A stretch of 64,000 nucleotides of DNA. It comes from Vibrio splendidus (lineage in GTDB: Bacteria > Pseudomonadota > Gammaproteobacteria > Enterobacterales > Vibrionaceae). The stretch is from contig NZ_MCUN01000046.1 of the NCBI RefSeq assembly GCF_002873455.1, forward strand, positions 62,001 through 126,000, read 5' to 3'. Position numbers and translations under genes: made by a program. The notes beneath the pieces are model-generated. The model saw nothing but the letters and a program-made list of their open reading frames with translations. It searched no databases and was not told the origin of the DNA. Of this stretch, positions 16,349 to 24,622 are shown in pieces. Position 1 is the stretch's first letter; the number at the start of each line of letters is the position of its first letter.

Positions 16349-17257
16349 ATGTATTACGGCTTCGATGTTGGCGGCACAAAAATTGAGTTTGGTGCATTCA
16401 ATGAGAAACTTGAGCGAGTAGCAACAGAGCGTGTTCCTACACCAACAGACGATTATCAATTACTGCTTGATACGATTGCTGGTTTGGTCAAAAAGTACGA
16501 TAGCGAATTCTCTTGCGAAGGCAAAATTGGCCTTGGTCTTCCTGGCATGGAAAACGCAGACGACGGCACAATGCTTGTTGTTAACGTACCAGCTTCAACA
16601 GGTAAGCCACTACGTAAAGACTTAGAAGCGCTTATTGGTCGTAGTGTAAAAATCGAGAACGATGCGAACTGTTTTGCGCTTTCAGAAGCATGGGATGATG
16701 AACTTAAAGATGAACCATCAGTGGCTGGCCTAATTCTAGGTACTGGCTTCGGTGGCGGTTTAGTTTATGAAGGCAAAGTTTTCTCTGGTCGTAACCACGT
16801 TGCAGGCGAGCTCGGCCATATGCGTCTTCCTATTGATGCATGGTTCCACCTTGGTGACAACGCACCGCTATTAGGTTGTGGTTGTGGTAAAAAAGGTTGT
16901 TTAGACAGCTACTTATCTGGTCGTGGTTTCGAATTGATTTACGAGCACTACTTCGGTGAGAAGAAGAAAGCGATTGAAATCATCCAAGCATACAACGAAG
17001 GTGAAGCAAAAGCGGCTGAGCACGTAGATCGCTTCATGGAGCTATTGGCTATCTGTTTTGCGAACCTGTTTACGGGTCTTGACCCACATGTTGTTGCACT
17101 GGGTGGTGGTCTTTCAAACTTCGAACTTATCTACGAAGAAATGCCAAAGCGTATACCAAAGTACCTACTGTCTGTAGCGAAGTGTCCTAAGATCATCAAA
17201 GCGAAACACGGTGATTCAGGCGGCGTTCGTGGTGCTGCATTCCTTAACATTAAGTAA
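16349..17257 (+). CDS. nagK: N-acetylglucosamine kinase (ROK family)
   Basis: A 302-residue ROK kinase that phosphorylates GlcNAc to GlcNAc-6-phosphate, feeding amino-sugar and cell-wall recycling; relevant to chitin users like Vibrio. The ATP loop DVGGTKIEFG is at 5-14, the catalytic region LPGMENADDG and IENDANCFALSEAW follows, and the ROK zinc site reads GCGCGKKGCLDSYLSGRG. GGAGAG precedes the ATG. The near match in length and motifs to E. coli NagK (303 residues) supports the name over glucokinase or NanK. Confidence 0.92.
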   Translation: MYYGFDVGGTKIEFGAFNEKLERVATERVPTPTDDYQLLLDTIAGLVKKYDSEFSCEGKIGLGLPGMENADDGTMLVVNVPASTGKPLRKDLEALIGRSVKIENDANCFALSEAWDDELKDEPSVAGLILGTGFGGGLVYEGKVFSGRNHVAGELGHMRLPIDAWFHLGDNAPLLGCGCGKKGCLDSYLSGRGFELIYEHYFGEKKKAIEIIQAYNEGEAKAAEHVDRFMELLAICFANLFTGLDPHVVALGGGLSNFELIYEEMPKRIPKYLLSVAKCPKIIKAKHGDSGGVRGAAFLNIK

Positions 17258-17294
17258 TCGAAACTTAACGTTAAGCTAGTTAAAAAGCACAAAT

Positions 17295-17333
17295 AAAAAT
17301 GCCGCAATCTCGAAAGAGGTTGCGGCATTTTTT
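17295..17333 (+). terminator. Terminator after nagK
   Basis: AAAAATGCCGCAA at 17295-17307 pairs with TTGCGGCATTTTT at 17320-17332 and runs into further T residues. Confidence 0.9.
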
Positions 17334-17390
17334 ATTGTTCATTGTTTTCGTTTCTTTAGCTCTTAACTCTTAGCTATCAAGTTAAACGAA

Positions 17391-17418
17391 AAGCTAGAAG
17401 CTAGAAGCTAGAAGCTAA
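17391..17418. repeat. Tandem heptamer repeat AAGCTAG x4
   Basis: Three perfect copies of AAGCTAG and a fourth ending in A lie in the gap between nagK and the DUF2960 gene, just downstream of the latter's stop. A simple-sequence repeat of this kind can vary by slippage; no coding frame is affected. Confidence 0.8.
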
Positions 17419-17444
17419 ATTTTGAGAAAAAGAAGCCAGAGGGC

Positions 17445-17711
17445 TTACTTCTTTTTTTTGCCAACGCCAAGGTTGTCTTTTTGCTTCAACGTAAGCTTAG
17501 TAAAGCCTAGCTTACGGAAATAGTTGTCTTGGTAGTTACGAACCGCTTTAGTATCAGAAATAAACTCAAGCTGTTGCTCAGTTTTTAGATACTCAGTGAT
17601 GTCGATACCTTCAGCTGCAGCTACAGCTTCTTGGATCGTGCGGTGTTCTTGTTTCGAAAACAGTAACTCTTTGTCTTCGTCTTTGTAAGTGTACAGAATG
17701 GTACGAGCCAT
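17445..17711 (-). CDS. DUF2960 family protein
   Basis: An 88-residue basic protein reading MARTILYTYKDEDKELLFSK that I recognise as DUF2960, a small family of Vibrio and relatives. It ends in a lysine-rich tail (GVGKKKK), which may contact nucleic acid. A GGAGAG site fixes the ATG at 17711, four codons inside the longest reading. Function unknown. Confidence 0.75.
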   Translation of the reverse strand: MARTILYTYKDEDKELLFSKQEHRTIQEAVAAAEGIDITEYLKTEQQLEFISDTKAVRNYQDNYFRKLGFTKLTLKQKDNLGVGKKKK

Positions 17712-17875
17712 GATGCTCTCCAATAGAATTATTACTTTGCGCGCACTCTACATAAAAACAGTACGTGGCTCAAGGTTATGATAAAAAATCTTAAGATTAT
17801 CGTTCTAACGTTTAGCGTAATCTAAGCTATTTGTCTTTTAGGCAACGAACAGGTTGTTTTTCACGAAGCGAAAAG

Positions 17876-17917
17876 AACAAAAAGCCCCATAACATCGAAA
17901 AATCTATATAGGGGCTT
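17876..17917 (-). terminator. Terminator of the tup-mob-moe operon
   Basis: On the minus strand AAGCCCC (17911-17917) pairs with GGGGCTT (17882-17888) and is followed by TTTTTG. It lies about 95 nt past the stop of the mobB-moeA fusion gene. Confidence 0.7.
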
Positions 17918-18011
17918 CGTCTATGTTTTGGCGAAGATCTTCTCAGTCAATTAAAAAGCAGCTAAGTCAATTAAAGATCTGGTAAGTCAACTTAGCTCAT
18001 TGAGCTTTGAA

Positions 18012-19829
18012 TCAAACGCGCCCCTGCAAAGGGATAATCGTCACTGTTTCGCCGACTTTCACGGTATCAACCGCTGGCGAGATTTCGATTAAGCAGTTCG
18101 CTTCGCTCATTGAACGCAGAATACCTGAACCTTGCTTACCGGTTGTTTTCACTTCAAGTACGCCTGATTCGTTCATTGAGAACACACCACGACTGAACTC
18201 AGTACGACCTTGACGAGAACGTAATTGCTCAGTTGCTATCGCGATCGCTTTCACTGGTGTCCAGTTAGTTTGACCTTGTAGCTTGCGGATTGCAGGTTCT
18301 ACAAAGTTAATGAACGACACCATCACGGCTACTGGGTTGCCAGGTAAACCGAAGAAAGGTTTGTCTTCAATTTTACCGTAAGCAAGAGGGCGACCCGGGC
18401 GCATGTTGATACGCCAGAAGTTAATCTCACCCAACTTATCTAACGCGAGTTTGATGTAGTCAGCATCACCAACAGACACGCCTCCTGAAGTCAGAACCAT
18501 GTCGGTCTCTAACGACGCAGCATGAAGTACATCCATCATCTTTTGTTCGTCATCTTCGATAATGCCGTAATCAACGATGTCACAACCAAGCTTTTGCAGC
18601 ATGCCGATGATAGTGAAACGGTTTGAGTCGTAGATAGAGTTTGGTTTTTGCTCGCTACCCGGAGCTTGAACTTCATCACCCGTAGAGAACACACCCACTT
18701 TCACTTTGCGTAGAACAGGGCAGGTACCAAAACCTAACGACGCCATCATGCCCATTTCAGGTGCTTCGATGCGTGTGCCACGTGTAAAGACAGGTTGGCC
18801 GATTTCTAAGTCTTCACCCGCCATGCGGACATTTTGTCCAACCGAGATTTTAGCGTCAGGGAAGCTAACTGTGTCGCCTTCTTGAACGGCTTGTTCGCGC
18901 ATCACGACGACATCAACGCCTTCTGGCATTGGAGCGCCAGTCATGATCTTAACGGCTTCACCTTGTTGAACGGTTTGCTCGTAGCTGTGACCAGCCATGA
19001 CTTCAGCAACGATGTTGTAGCTGTCCAATTCTAGGTCTTCGCTACGGATCGCATAGCCGTCCATCGCAGAGTTAGTATTCTGAGGTACGTTGATTGGTGA
19101 AATAACATCTTCAGCCAGCACACGTCCGTAGCCTTGTAGTAATTCAACACTCTCTGTTAGGTCAAGCGCATCAATGCTATCAACAATCTTTTGCTGACCT
19201 TGCGTAACGCTTAGGCCAGCAGGAGAGAAGGAGTCACAACACACAACAGGTGTATCGTCGTTTGAAGATGAACACGACGCGGTTTTGCTTGTTGTCGATG
19301 AAGGGTCAAACGACTGAGCATATTCAATGATGAAATCACGAATCGCTTCCAAATCACTGATCGCCATTTGTGGCAGTTCGGATTCCACTTGGCTATCTGC
19401 AGCGATAGCAATAATGTTGTCATCGTTTGGATACAACCAAGGTTTGCCAACTTCGTCTCTGTGCAATTCAATTTTTGGGAAGGCAATGTTCTTGCAGCCT
19501 TCAACCAGAATCAAGTCCAGCGTGTTGGTATCGAAACGTGTCAGTAGATAATCAAAATCAGCTTCGGCTTCTGGCGTTTCTGTCATCATCACGTGACGAT
19601 TACGCGAAGCGATCAGCATTTGATTGGCGCCCGCTTTGCGTAGGCGGTAGCTGTCTTTGCCTGGCTTATCGACATCGAAATCGTGGTGAGCGTGTTTAAG
19701 AACACCCACTTTTAAACCCGCGTTAGTCAACAGGGGCAGCAGCGCTTCAAGTACCGTTGTTTTTCCTGTGCCGCTGTAAGCAGCAAAACCCAATAAAGGA
19801 AGGTTAGGGCGTTGTTTTGAATCTTTCAT
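18012..19829 (-). CDS. MobB-MoeA fusion, molybdenum cofactor biosynthesis
   Basis: A 605-residue two-domain protein. Residues about 10-175 are MobB: the P-loop GFAAYSGTGKTT and KHAHHDFDVDKPGKDSYRLRKAGA are family hallmarks. After a Ser/Thr/Cys-rich linker (about 180-205) residues about 210-605 form MoeA, with NSAMDGYAI, GEVMAGHS-like, PMPEGVDVVVMREQ, STGDEV, YDSNRF and LPGNPVAVMVSF segments. MoeA inserts molybdate (or tungstate) into adenylylated molybdopterin; MobB assists MobA in attaching GMP. Joining them, next to mobA and a tungstate importer, suggests local channelling for bis-MGD enzymes such as the formate dehydrogenase at 39493. The stop-start overlap with mobA is one base. Confidence 0.9.
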   Translation of the reverse strand: MKDSKQRPNLPLLGFAAYSGTGKTTVLEALLPLLTNAGLKVGVLKHAHHDFDVDKPGKDSYRLRKAGANQMLIASRNRHVMMTETPEAEADFDYLLTRFDTNTLDLILVEGCKNIAFPKIELHRDEVGKPWLYPNDDNIIAIAADSQVESELPQMAISDLEAIRDFIIEYAQSFDPSSTTSKTASCSSSNDDTPVVCCDSFSPAGLSVTQGQQKIVDSIDALDLTESVELLQGYGRVLAEDVISPINVPQNTNSAMDGYAIRSEDLELDSYNIVAEVMAGHSYEQTVQQGEAVKIMTGAPMPEGVDVVVMREQAVQEGDTVSFPDAKISVGQNVRMAGEDLEIGQPVFTRGTRIEAPEMGMMASLGFGTCPVLRKVKVGVFSTGDEVQAPGSEQKPNSIYDSNRFTIIGMLQKLGCDIVDYGIIEDDEQKMMDVLHAASLETDMVLTSGGVSVGDADYIKLALDKLGEINFWRINMRPGRPLAYGKIEDKPFFGLPGNPVAVMVSFINFVEPAIRKLQGQTNWTPVKAIAIATEQLRSRQGRTEFSRGVFSMNESGVLEVKTTGKQGSGILRSMSEANCLIEISPAVDTVKVGETVTIIPLQGRV

Positions 19830-20413
19830 TATTGAAGCGTTCCAAATTGGGTGAGTTCTTCTGGCGTATTGAGATTAACAAAGCAGTTAGGTGAATCGCT
19901 AAAATCGACATATTCCGTAACACACTCTTTGTATAGCAAGATGATTTTACGATCACCACGTTCCAAAAACGCCTCTAACTTTGGCAGAACACGTTTGTGG
20001 AATAGGGTGAACACAGGTTGCTTAAATTCGCCATCATGCGCGACAAGGATGTCACTGTCTTCTTTTACCGCAGAACAAAAGCGTTCAACAAGATCGTCAC
20101 TGATTTGTGGGCTGTCGCAAGGGACAAAGCCGACCCAATCTGTGCTCGCGTTTTTGAGGCCAGCATGAATGCCGCCCAGTGGACCGGGATAATCAGGGAA
20201 AGAATCAGAAACAACCGGAGCAAATGCTTGGTAACTGTCTAAGTTGCGGTTGGCATTGATAGTGATGCTGACATCTTGCTGTGACAGCTTGTTTATAACG
20301 TATTCAATAAGCGGAGAACCGTTGAGCTCAACAAGTCCTTTATCTTTTCCGCCCATGCGACTGGCCTGTCCGCCAGCCAAAATAACCCAACTAGTTTGCG
20401 TTGGAAGCAGCAT
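19829..20413 (-). CDS. mobA: Molybdenum cofactor guanylyltransferase
   Basis: A 194-residue nucleotidyltransferase that adds GMP to molybdopterin to form the bis-MGD cofactor of DMSO-reductase-family enzymes. The N-terminal signature WVILAGGQASRMGGKDKGLVELNG and the PGPLGGIHAGL and PCDSP segments are characteristic. Its start lies 23 bp inside the end of tupC and its end overlaps the mobB-moeA gene by one base, so it is cotranscribed with both. Confidence 0.93.
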   Translation of the reverse strand: MLLPTQTSWVILAGGQASRMGGKDKGLVELNGSPLIEYVINKLSQQDVSITINANRNLDSYQAFAPVVSDSFPDYPGPLGGIHAGLKNASTDWVGFVPCDSPQISDDLVERFCSAVKEDSDILVAHDGEFKQPVFTLFHKRVLPKLEAFLERGDRKIILLYKECVTEYVDFSDSPNCFVNLNTPEELTQFGTLQ

Positions 20414-21110
20414 AAATATTCTCTTGTGCTTTATCTTTCTGAATAACTTGCAGAAGCGGCGATTCGGTCAAAGTATTGTCTTTGATCCACCATTGCTTCT
20501 TACATAAGTCGGTTAACGCATTAGTTTGGTGACTAGTGATAACTAAACTCGCGCCTCTTTGAAGAAGATCTTCGGCCATAATCACCAATCTTTCAATAGA
20601 TTCTTTGTCTAAAGAGGCACTTGGTTCATCCATAAGCAAGATTGAAGGCTTAAGAATCCAAGCTCTTGCCATTGCAACGCGTTGACGTTCACCACCAGAC
20701 AAAACAGAAATATGCTCGTCTGCGAGGGTTTCTAAACCTACCATTCTCAACGCATTAATTATTTGAGCTCGCTTATCTTTTTGGCTCTCTTTGTTAAAGC
20801 GAATGCCATAAGCGACATTTTGGTACACCGAACCATCAAAAAGATATGGGGTTTGATGCAGATAGATAATGTCTTTGAACTTAAGCCTAGGGAATAAGAT
20901 CTGCTGCCAGCTTTGTGTCGGAGACTGAATGCGGCCAGAGCTTGGCTGAATCAATCCAGACAATATTTTAAGTAGGGTCGTTTTGCCCACACCATTATCT
21001 CCTTTGAGATAAATGGCATCGTTGGGGCCGATCGACAATTCGGGAATATGGAACAAAACACGCTCTTTGTAGCGCATTGAAATTTGCTGTGTTGTTATTT
21101 TTATACTCAT
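20391..21110 (-). CDS. tupC: Tungstate ABC transporter ATP-binding protein
   Basis: A 239-residue ABC ATPase: Walker A LKGDNGVGKTTLL, Q-loop near YLHQTPYLF, signature LSGGERQRVAMARA, Walker B ILLMDEPSASLD and the ITSHQ switch. It follows tupB by 10 nt and overlaps mobA, so uptake and cofactor assembly are transcriptionally linked. The specificity assignment rests on the neighbouring TupA, not on this protein. Confidence 0.88.
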   Translation of the reverse strand: MSIKITTQQISMRYKERVLFHIPELSIGPNDAIYLKGDNGVGKTTLLKILSGLIQPSSGRIQSPTQSWQQILFPRLKFKDIIYLHQTPYLFDGSVYQNVAYGIRFNKESQKDKRAQIINALRMVGLETLADEHISVLSGGERQRVAMARAWILKPSILLMDEPSASLDKESIERLVIMAEDLLQRGASLVITSHQTNALTDLCKKQWWIKDNTLTESPLLQVIQKDKAQENIYAASNAN

Positions 21111-21120
21111 GACAGCGTTC

Positions 21121-21819
21121 CTAAGTTCTTAAATAGCCTTTTCCTCTCACACTGGAAAGGAAAAAGTTAAGGGCTAATGCCAATGCTAATAACACCATAC
21201 CAAGTGCGACGCCTTGAGCGAATGCGCCTTTGTGGCTTTCCATAGCGATAGCTGTTGGGATGTTTCTTGTCATCCCCATAATGTTGCCACCGACCATCAT
21301 AGAACAACCTACCTCAGTGACGATACGAGAAAAGGCAGCGATAGTTGCAGCTAAAAGAGGGAAGCGCGTTTCCCAGATTAAGGTACATGCCACACGAGTC
21401 GTTGATACGCCAAGCGTGCGTGCTGTTTCCACCGCTCGGCGATCACTGGCTTGCAGAGCGCCGTGCATCATCGCAACGAGGATTGGAAAACAGATCAGCA
21501 TCTGACCTAGAATCATCGCCTTTTGGGTAAACAACAATTGCCAATCACCGAGTGGGCCTGAACGAGAGAGCATCATGTACATCAACAAACCAATAACGAC
21601 GGTCGGGATCGCTTGTAAGGTGTTGATCACCGATAACAATGCCCACTTCCCGGGAAACTCAGTATAAGCCAATAAGAAAGCCAGAAGGATTGCAGGCACA
21701 ATCACCAATGAGATGGCGGACAAAGATACGCTGAAGGATACCGCGACGATTTTCCACAATTCGTGGTCAAAACTCACTAGTAGGTTCATTGCATCAACCG
21801 TTGTTTGCCATAAGGTCAT
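21121..21819 (-). CDS. tupB: Tungstate ABC transporter permease
   Basis: A 232-residue inner-membrane permease with five or six helices and a BPD-type EAA loop (ETARTLGVSTTRVACTLIWETRFPLL). Length and gene order fit TupB rather than ModB. It is separated from tupA by 230 nt but stays on the same strand; the gap has no obvious terminator. Confidence 0.87.
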   Translation of the reverse strand: MTLWQTTVDAMNLLVSFDHELWKIVAVSFSVSLSAISLVIVPAILLAFLLAYTEFPGKWALLSVINTLQAIPTVVIGLLMYMMLSRSGPLGDWQLLFTQKAMILGQMLICFPILVAMMHGALQASDRRAVETARTLGVSTTRVACTLIWETRFPLLAATIAAFSRIVTEVGCSMMVGGNIMGMTRNIPTAIAMESHKGAFAQGVALGMVLLALALALNFFLSSVRGKGYLRT

Positions 21820-22026
21820 GAAGTATCTCGTGTGAATCGATAATAGGTTTTTATCGGTAATGACTGATGTTAATCATAGCTGACACAAACTATTTGAGCC
21901 TGTATTGGTCAGCTATTGTTTTTAAGAGTGTTTCGTTGACTGTTTAGTTAGTGTAGTGCTTGTTGGTTTTGGCTACACCTTCAACGTTACGCTTTACTTA
22001 TAACCAACGACTCATTGCTTACAACG

Positions 22027-22067
22027 AACTATTCTGCGCTTGCAACCAACTATTCTGCGCTTGCAAC
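22027..22067. repeat. 21-bp tandem duplication spanning the tupA stop codon
   Basis: AACTATTCTGCGCTTGCAAC occurs at 22027-22046 and again at 22048-22067, a 21-bp period. The right copy encodes the last codons and the TAG of tupA; the left copy is an in-frame duplicate lying just after the stop and contains a TAG of its own. Confidence 0.85.
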
Positions 22068-22856
22068 AAATAGCTGTTTGCCGTGCAGTTTAAAGTCGTT
22101 AATCAATTTCTGACCTTTAGGGTTAACCAGCCAATCACTGAATACTTTCGCAGCTTGGTAGTTGATGCTTGGGTAGCGTTCTGGGTTAACAAGAATTACT
22201 TGGTAAGGGTTAAATAGGTTCTTGTCACCTTGGAAAAGGATTTTAAGGTCCAATTTGTTTTGGTAAGCCAACCAAGTACCACGGTCTGTCATGGTGTAGC
22301 CTTGCATCTCTGACGCCATGTTCAGAGTAGGGCCCATGCCTTGACCAACACTGCGATAACCACCGAAGTTTGGTTCCATTTTAGTTTGTGCCCAAATACC
22401 CATCTCTTTTTTATGAGTACCCGAGTCGTCACCACGAGAAACAAAGGTCACGTTGTTGTTCGCGATGGCTTTGAACACATCAGTTACTGCTTTTTGAGAT
22501 TCAATCTTCGCTGGATCGCTTTGAGGACCCACGATGACAAAATCGTTGTACATCAGCTTGCGAGGTAGAACCCCGTAACCTTGCTCAACGAAATTCGCTT
22601 CAGCCTTTGGTGCGTGAGTCATCACTAGGTCTACATCGCCATTCTCACCCATGCGAAGTGATTTACCTGTACCCGCAGCTAAAACATCAACTTTGATACC
22701 AGAATCTTTTTCGAACTCAGGTAATAAGTAGTCCAGCAAACCTGAGTGGTAGGTGCTTGTGGTCGTCGCCAATTTAATATGAGTGGTGTCTTCCGCGCTA
22801 CTAGCCGTGTAACTGACGATAGATAGAGCTGCAATAGTTAAGGGAATTGCTTTCAT
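22050..22856 (-). CDS. tupA: Tungstate-binding periplasmic protein
   Basis: A 268-residue binding protein with a signal peptide (MKAIPLTIAALSIVSYTASSA). The mature N-terminus carries the TTTS motif (residues 31-34) in ATTTSTYHSGLLDYLLPEFE, the oxyanion-site signature of TupA-type tungstate binders, which distinguishes it from ModA. The internal VTFVSRGDDSGTHKKE and GGYRSVGQGMGPTL segments also fit. I use the ATG at 22856 because the following residues form a good signal peptide. A -24/-12 promoter lies 115-130 nt upstream. Molybdate binding is not excluded. Confidence 0.88.
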   Translation of the reverse strand: MKAIPLTIAALSIVSYTASSAEDTTHIKLATTTSTYHSGLLDYLLPEFEKDSGIKVDVLAAGTGKSLRMGENGDVDLVMTHAPKAEANFVEQGYGVLPRKLMYNDFVIVGPQSDPAKIESQKAVTDVFKAIANNNVTFVSRGDDSGTHKKEMGIWAQTKMEPNFGGYRSVGQGMGPTLNMASEMQGYTMTDRGTWLAYQNKLDLKILFQGDKNLFNPYQVILVNPERYPSINYQAAKVFSDWLVNPKGQKLINDFKLHGKQLFVASAE

Positions 22857-22969
22857 TATTATTATGTCCATTCTGTTATAAATGAATGACATGCCTTCAG
22901 TTTTAAAGGGCTCAAAAAGGGCATGTGCATAAGACGCTAATTGTTGTAATTAGAAATCTACACATTATA

Positions 22970-22985
22970 AGCAAACTTAATGCCA
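22970..22985 (-). promoter_or_regulatory. Sigma-54 (-24/-12) promoter of tupA
   Basis: The minus strand reads TGGCAT, five bases (TAAGT), then TTGCT: a near-consensus sigma-54 element with GG and GC ten bases apart. The predicted start is near 22959, giving a leader of about 100 nt. A TATAAT immediately follows, but no -35 hexamer sits 17 bp upstream of it. Confidence 0.75.
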
Positions 22986-23075
22986 AAAAATCATGCATCA
23001 GATCTCATTAAATTGCTGTTATATCGAACAAAACTGCATCATTTGACCCTATAAAATGAATCAAAACATGAGCTA

Positions 23076-23098
23076 GGACAAAATGTCGCACATTGTCC
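23076..23098. promoter_or_regulatory. Candidate activator site in the tupA / response-regulator divergent region
   Basis: GGACAA at 23076-23081 and TTGTCC at 23093-23098 form an inverted repeat that contains the 11-mer GACAAAATGTC (23077-23087). It lies about 95 bp upstream of the tupA -24 element and 60 bp before the regulator's ATG. The same 11-mer occurs at 36620-36630, upstream of the fdh operon promoter. Confidence 0.6.
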
Positions 23099-23158
23099 CT
23101 GTTGCACAAAAGGTTAATTGGTACACTCTGTCCCAACTTTCCCCACCGGCTAATCATT

Positions 23159-24622
23159 ATGTCTTTAACTAGTTCATCTGCATCCAATCTCAACCCGAGC
23201 ACATTGACTCAATATCAAGCGTTCTCCGTCTTGGTTGTGGATGATGAAATGGGTATGCAGGCTATTTTAAAGAAAGCACTGGGTAAGTTCTTTGGCAAGG
23301 TATCGAGTGCGGGGTCGGTTGAAGAAGCAGAAATACTGCGTTCGAGCGAGCATTTTGATCTCATTGTTCTTGATATCAACCTGCCAGGTCGGTCTGGTAT
23401 TGAGTGGGAAGAGGCGTTTAACGACAACGACAAACGTGCCGATGTGATTTTCATGACAGGCTACGCTGATCTAGAGATGACCATATCTGCACTTAAGCTT
23501 GGTGCGTCAGATTTTATTCTTAAGCCGTTCAACCTCGAACAAATGATACAAGCGGTTCTGCGTTGTATGGATAAGCGCCTTGACCAAAGAATGCAGTACG
23601 CGTTGAAGCGCGATGTTAGCCGTCATATTAAGACCGAATTGATTGGCAATTCAGACAAGACTAAACAGCTTAAATTGCTGATCAGTCAATTTGCACCGTC
23701 GAGAGCATCAGTTCTTATAGAAGGTGAGTCGGGTACGGGTAAAGAGTTAGTTGCTCGTGGTGTACATGAAGCCAGCAAACGTACTGGCCCATTTGTGCCA
23801 ATCAACTGTGGTGCAATTGCCCCTGAACTTCTAGAAAGTGAATTGTTTGGCCATACCTCTGGCGCATTTACAGGCGCAAAGAAAAACCGTGAAGGTCTAT
23901 TCAGAGTCGCAAGTGGTGGCACCTTGTTCCTTGATGAGATCGGTGAAATGCCGTTACCAATGCAAGCTGCGCTATTACGTGTGTTAGAGCAACGTACTAT
24001 TCGTCCCGTTGGCAGTGAGAAAGAGATCGCTGTCGATGTACGTGTCGTCGCAGCAACAAACCGAAACCTTCAAGAAGAGGTCGATAAAGGCCACTTCCGC
24101 CGTGATCTGTTTTACCGACTTAATGTTCTTAAGATTGACGTTGTCCCACTAAGAGAACGTCCGTCTGATCTGATAGAGCTCGTTCCATACTTCACTCGTC
24201 TTTTATCAAATGAACTTGGTATGCCTGTTCCGAACTGGGCACATGAAGATATCCTGGCTATGAATGAATACGAATGGCCGGGAAATATTCGTGAACTAAA
24301 GAACCTAGTCGAACGATGCATACTTTTAGATAAGCCACCAGCACACTATTGGCGTGAAGTTAATGGCGATCCAACCCCAACCAGCATTTCAGTGACGGTG
24401 TCACATGGGGCAGAGATACCAAACTTAATCAACGTAGACGCTGCTGAGGGTTACCCGAACACTTGGACACTCAAAGAAGTAGAAAAATCTCACATAGAAC
24501 AACTGGTGAGTTTTCATGATGGCAATAAATCGGCAGCTGCGAGAGATCTTGGCGTGGCACGTAAAACACTAGAGCGTAAATACAAAGAGTGGAATACAGA
24601 AGGCTCTGAATATGCCGATTAG
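23159..24622 (+). CDS. NtrC-type sigma-54-dependent response regulator
   Basis: A 487-residue regulator with three domains: receiver (about 20-140, phospho-acceptor D72 in LIVLDINLPG, conserved Thr in MTGYAD), AAA+ (about 165-400, Walker A GESGTGKE, sigma-54-contacting GAFTGA loop, Walker B-type GGTLFLDEIGE) and a Fis-type helix-turn-helix at the C-terminus (NKSAAARDLGVARKTLERKYKEW). I start it at the ATG at 23159. It overlaps the kinase gene by 11 bp and is divergent from tupA. It has every part needed to activate the -24/-12 promoters at tupA and the fdh locus; that link is my inference. Confidence 0.9.
   Translation: MSLTSSSASNLNPSTLTQYQAFSVLVVDDEMGMQAILKKALGKFFGKVSSAGSVEEAEILRSSEHFDLIVLDINLPGRSGIEWEEAFNDNDKRADVIFMTGYADLEMTISALKLGASDFILKPFNLEQMIQAVLRCMDKRLDQRMQYALKRDVSRHIKTELIGNSDKTKQLKLLISQFAPSRASVLIEGESGTGKELVARGVHEASKRTGPFVPINCGAIAPELLESELFGHTSGAFTGAKKNREGLFRVASGGTLFLDEIGEMPLPMQAALLRVLEQRTIRPVGSEKEIAVDVRVVAATNRNLQEEVDKGHFRRDLFYRLNVLKIDVVPLRERPSDLIELVPYFTRLLSNELGMPVPNWAHEDILAMNEYEWPGNIRELKNLVERCILLDKPPAHYWREVNGDPTPTSISVTVSHGAEIPNLINVDAAEGYPNTWTLKEVEKSHIEQLVSFHDGNKSAAARDLGVARKTLERKYKEWNTEGSEYAD

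Noticed and set aside
17391..17418. CRISPR-like repeat
   Set aside because: Seven-base units with no spacers are a simple tandem repeat; there are no cas genes.
22960..22968. Sigma-70 promoter for tupA built on the TATAAT beside the -24/-12 element
   Set aside because: There is no -35 hexamer 16-18 bp upstream of it; the TTGGCA there belongs to the -24 element and is only 11 bp away.
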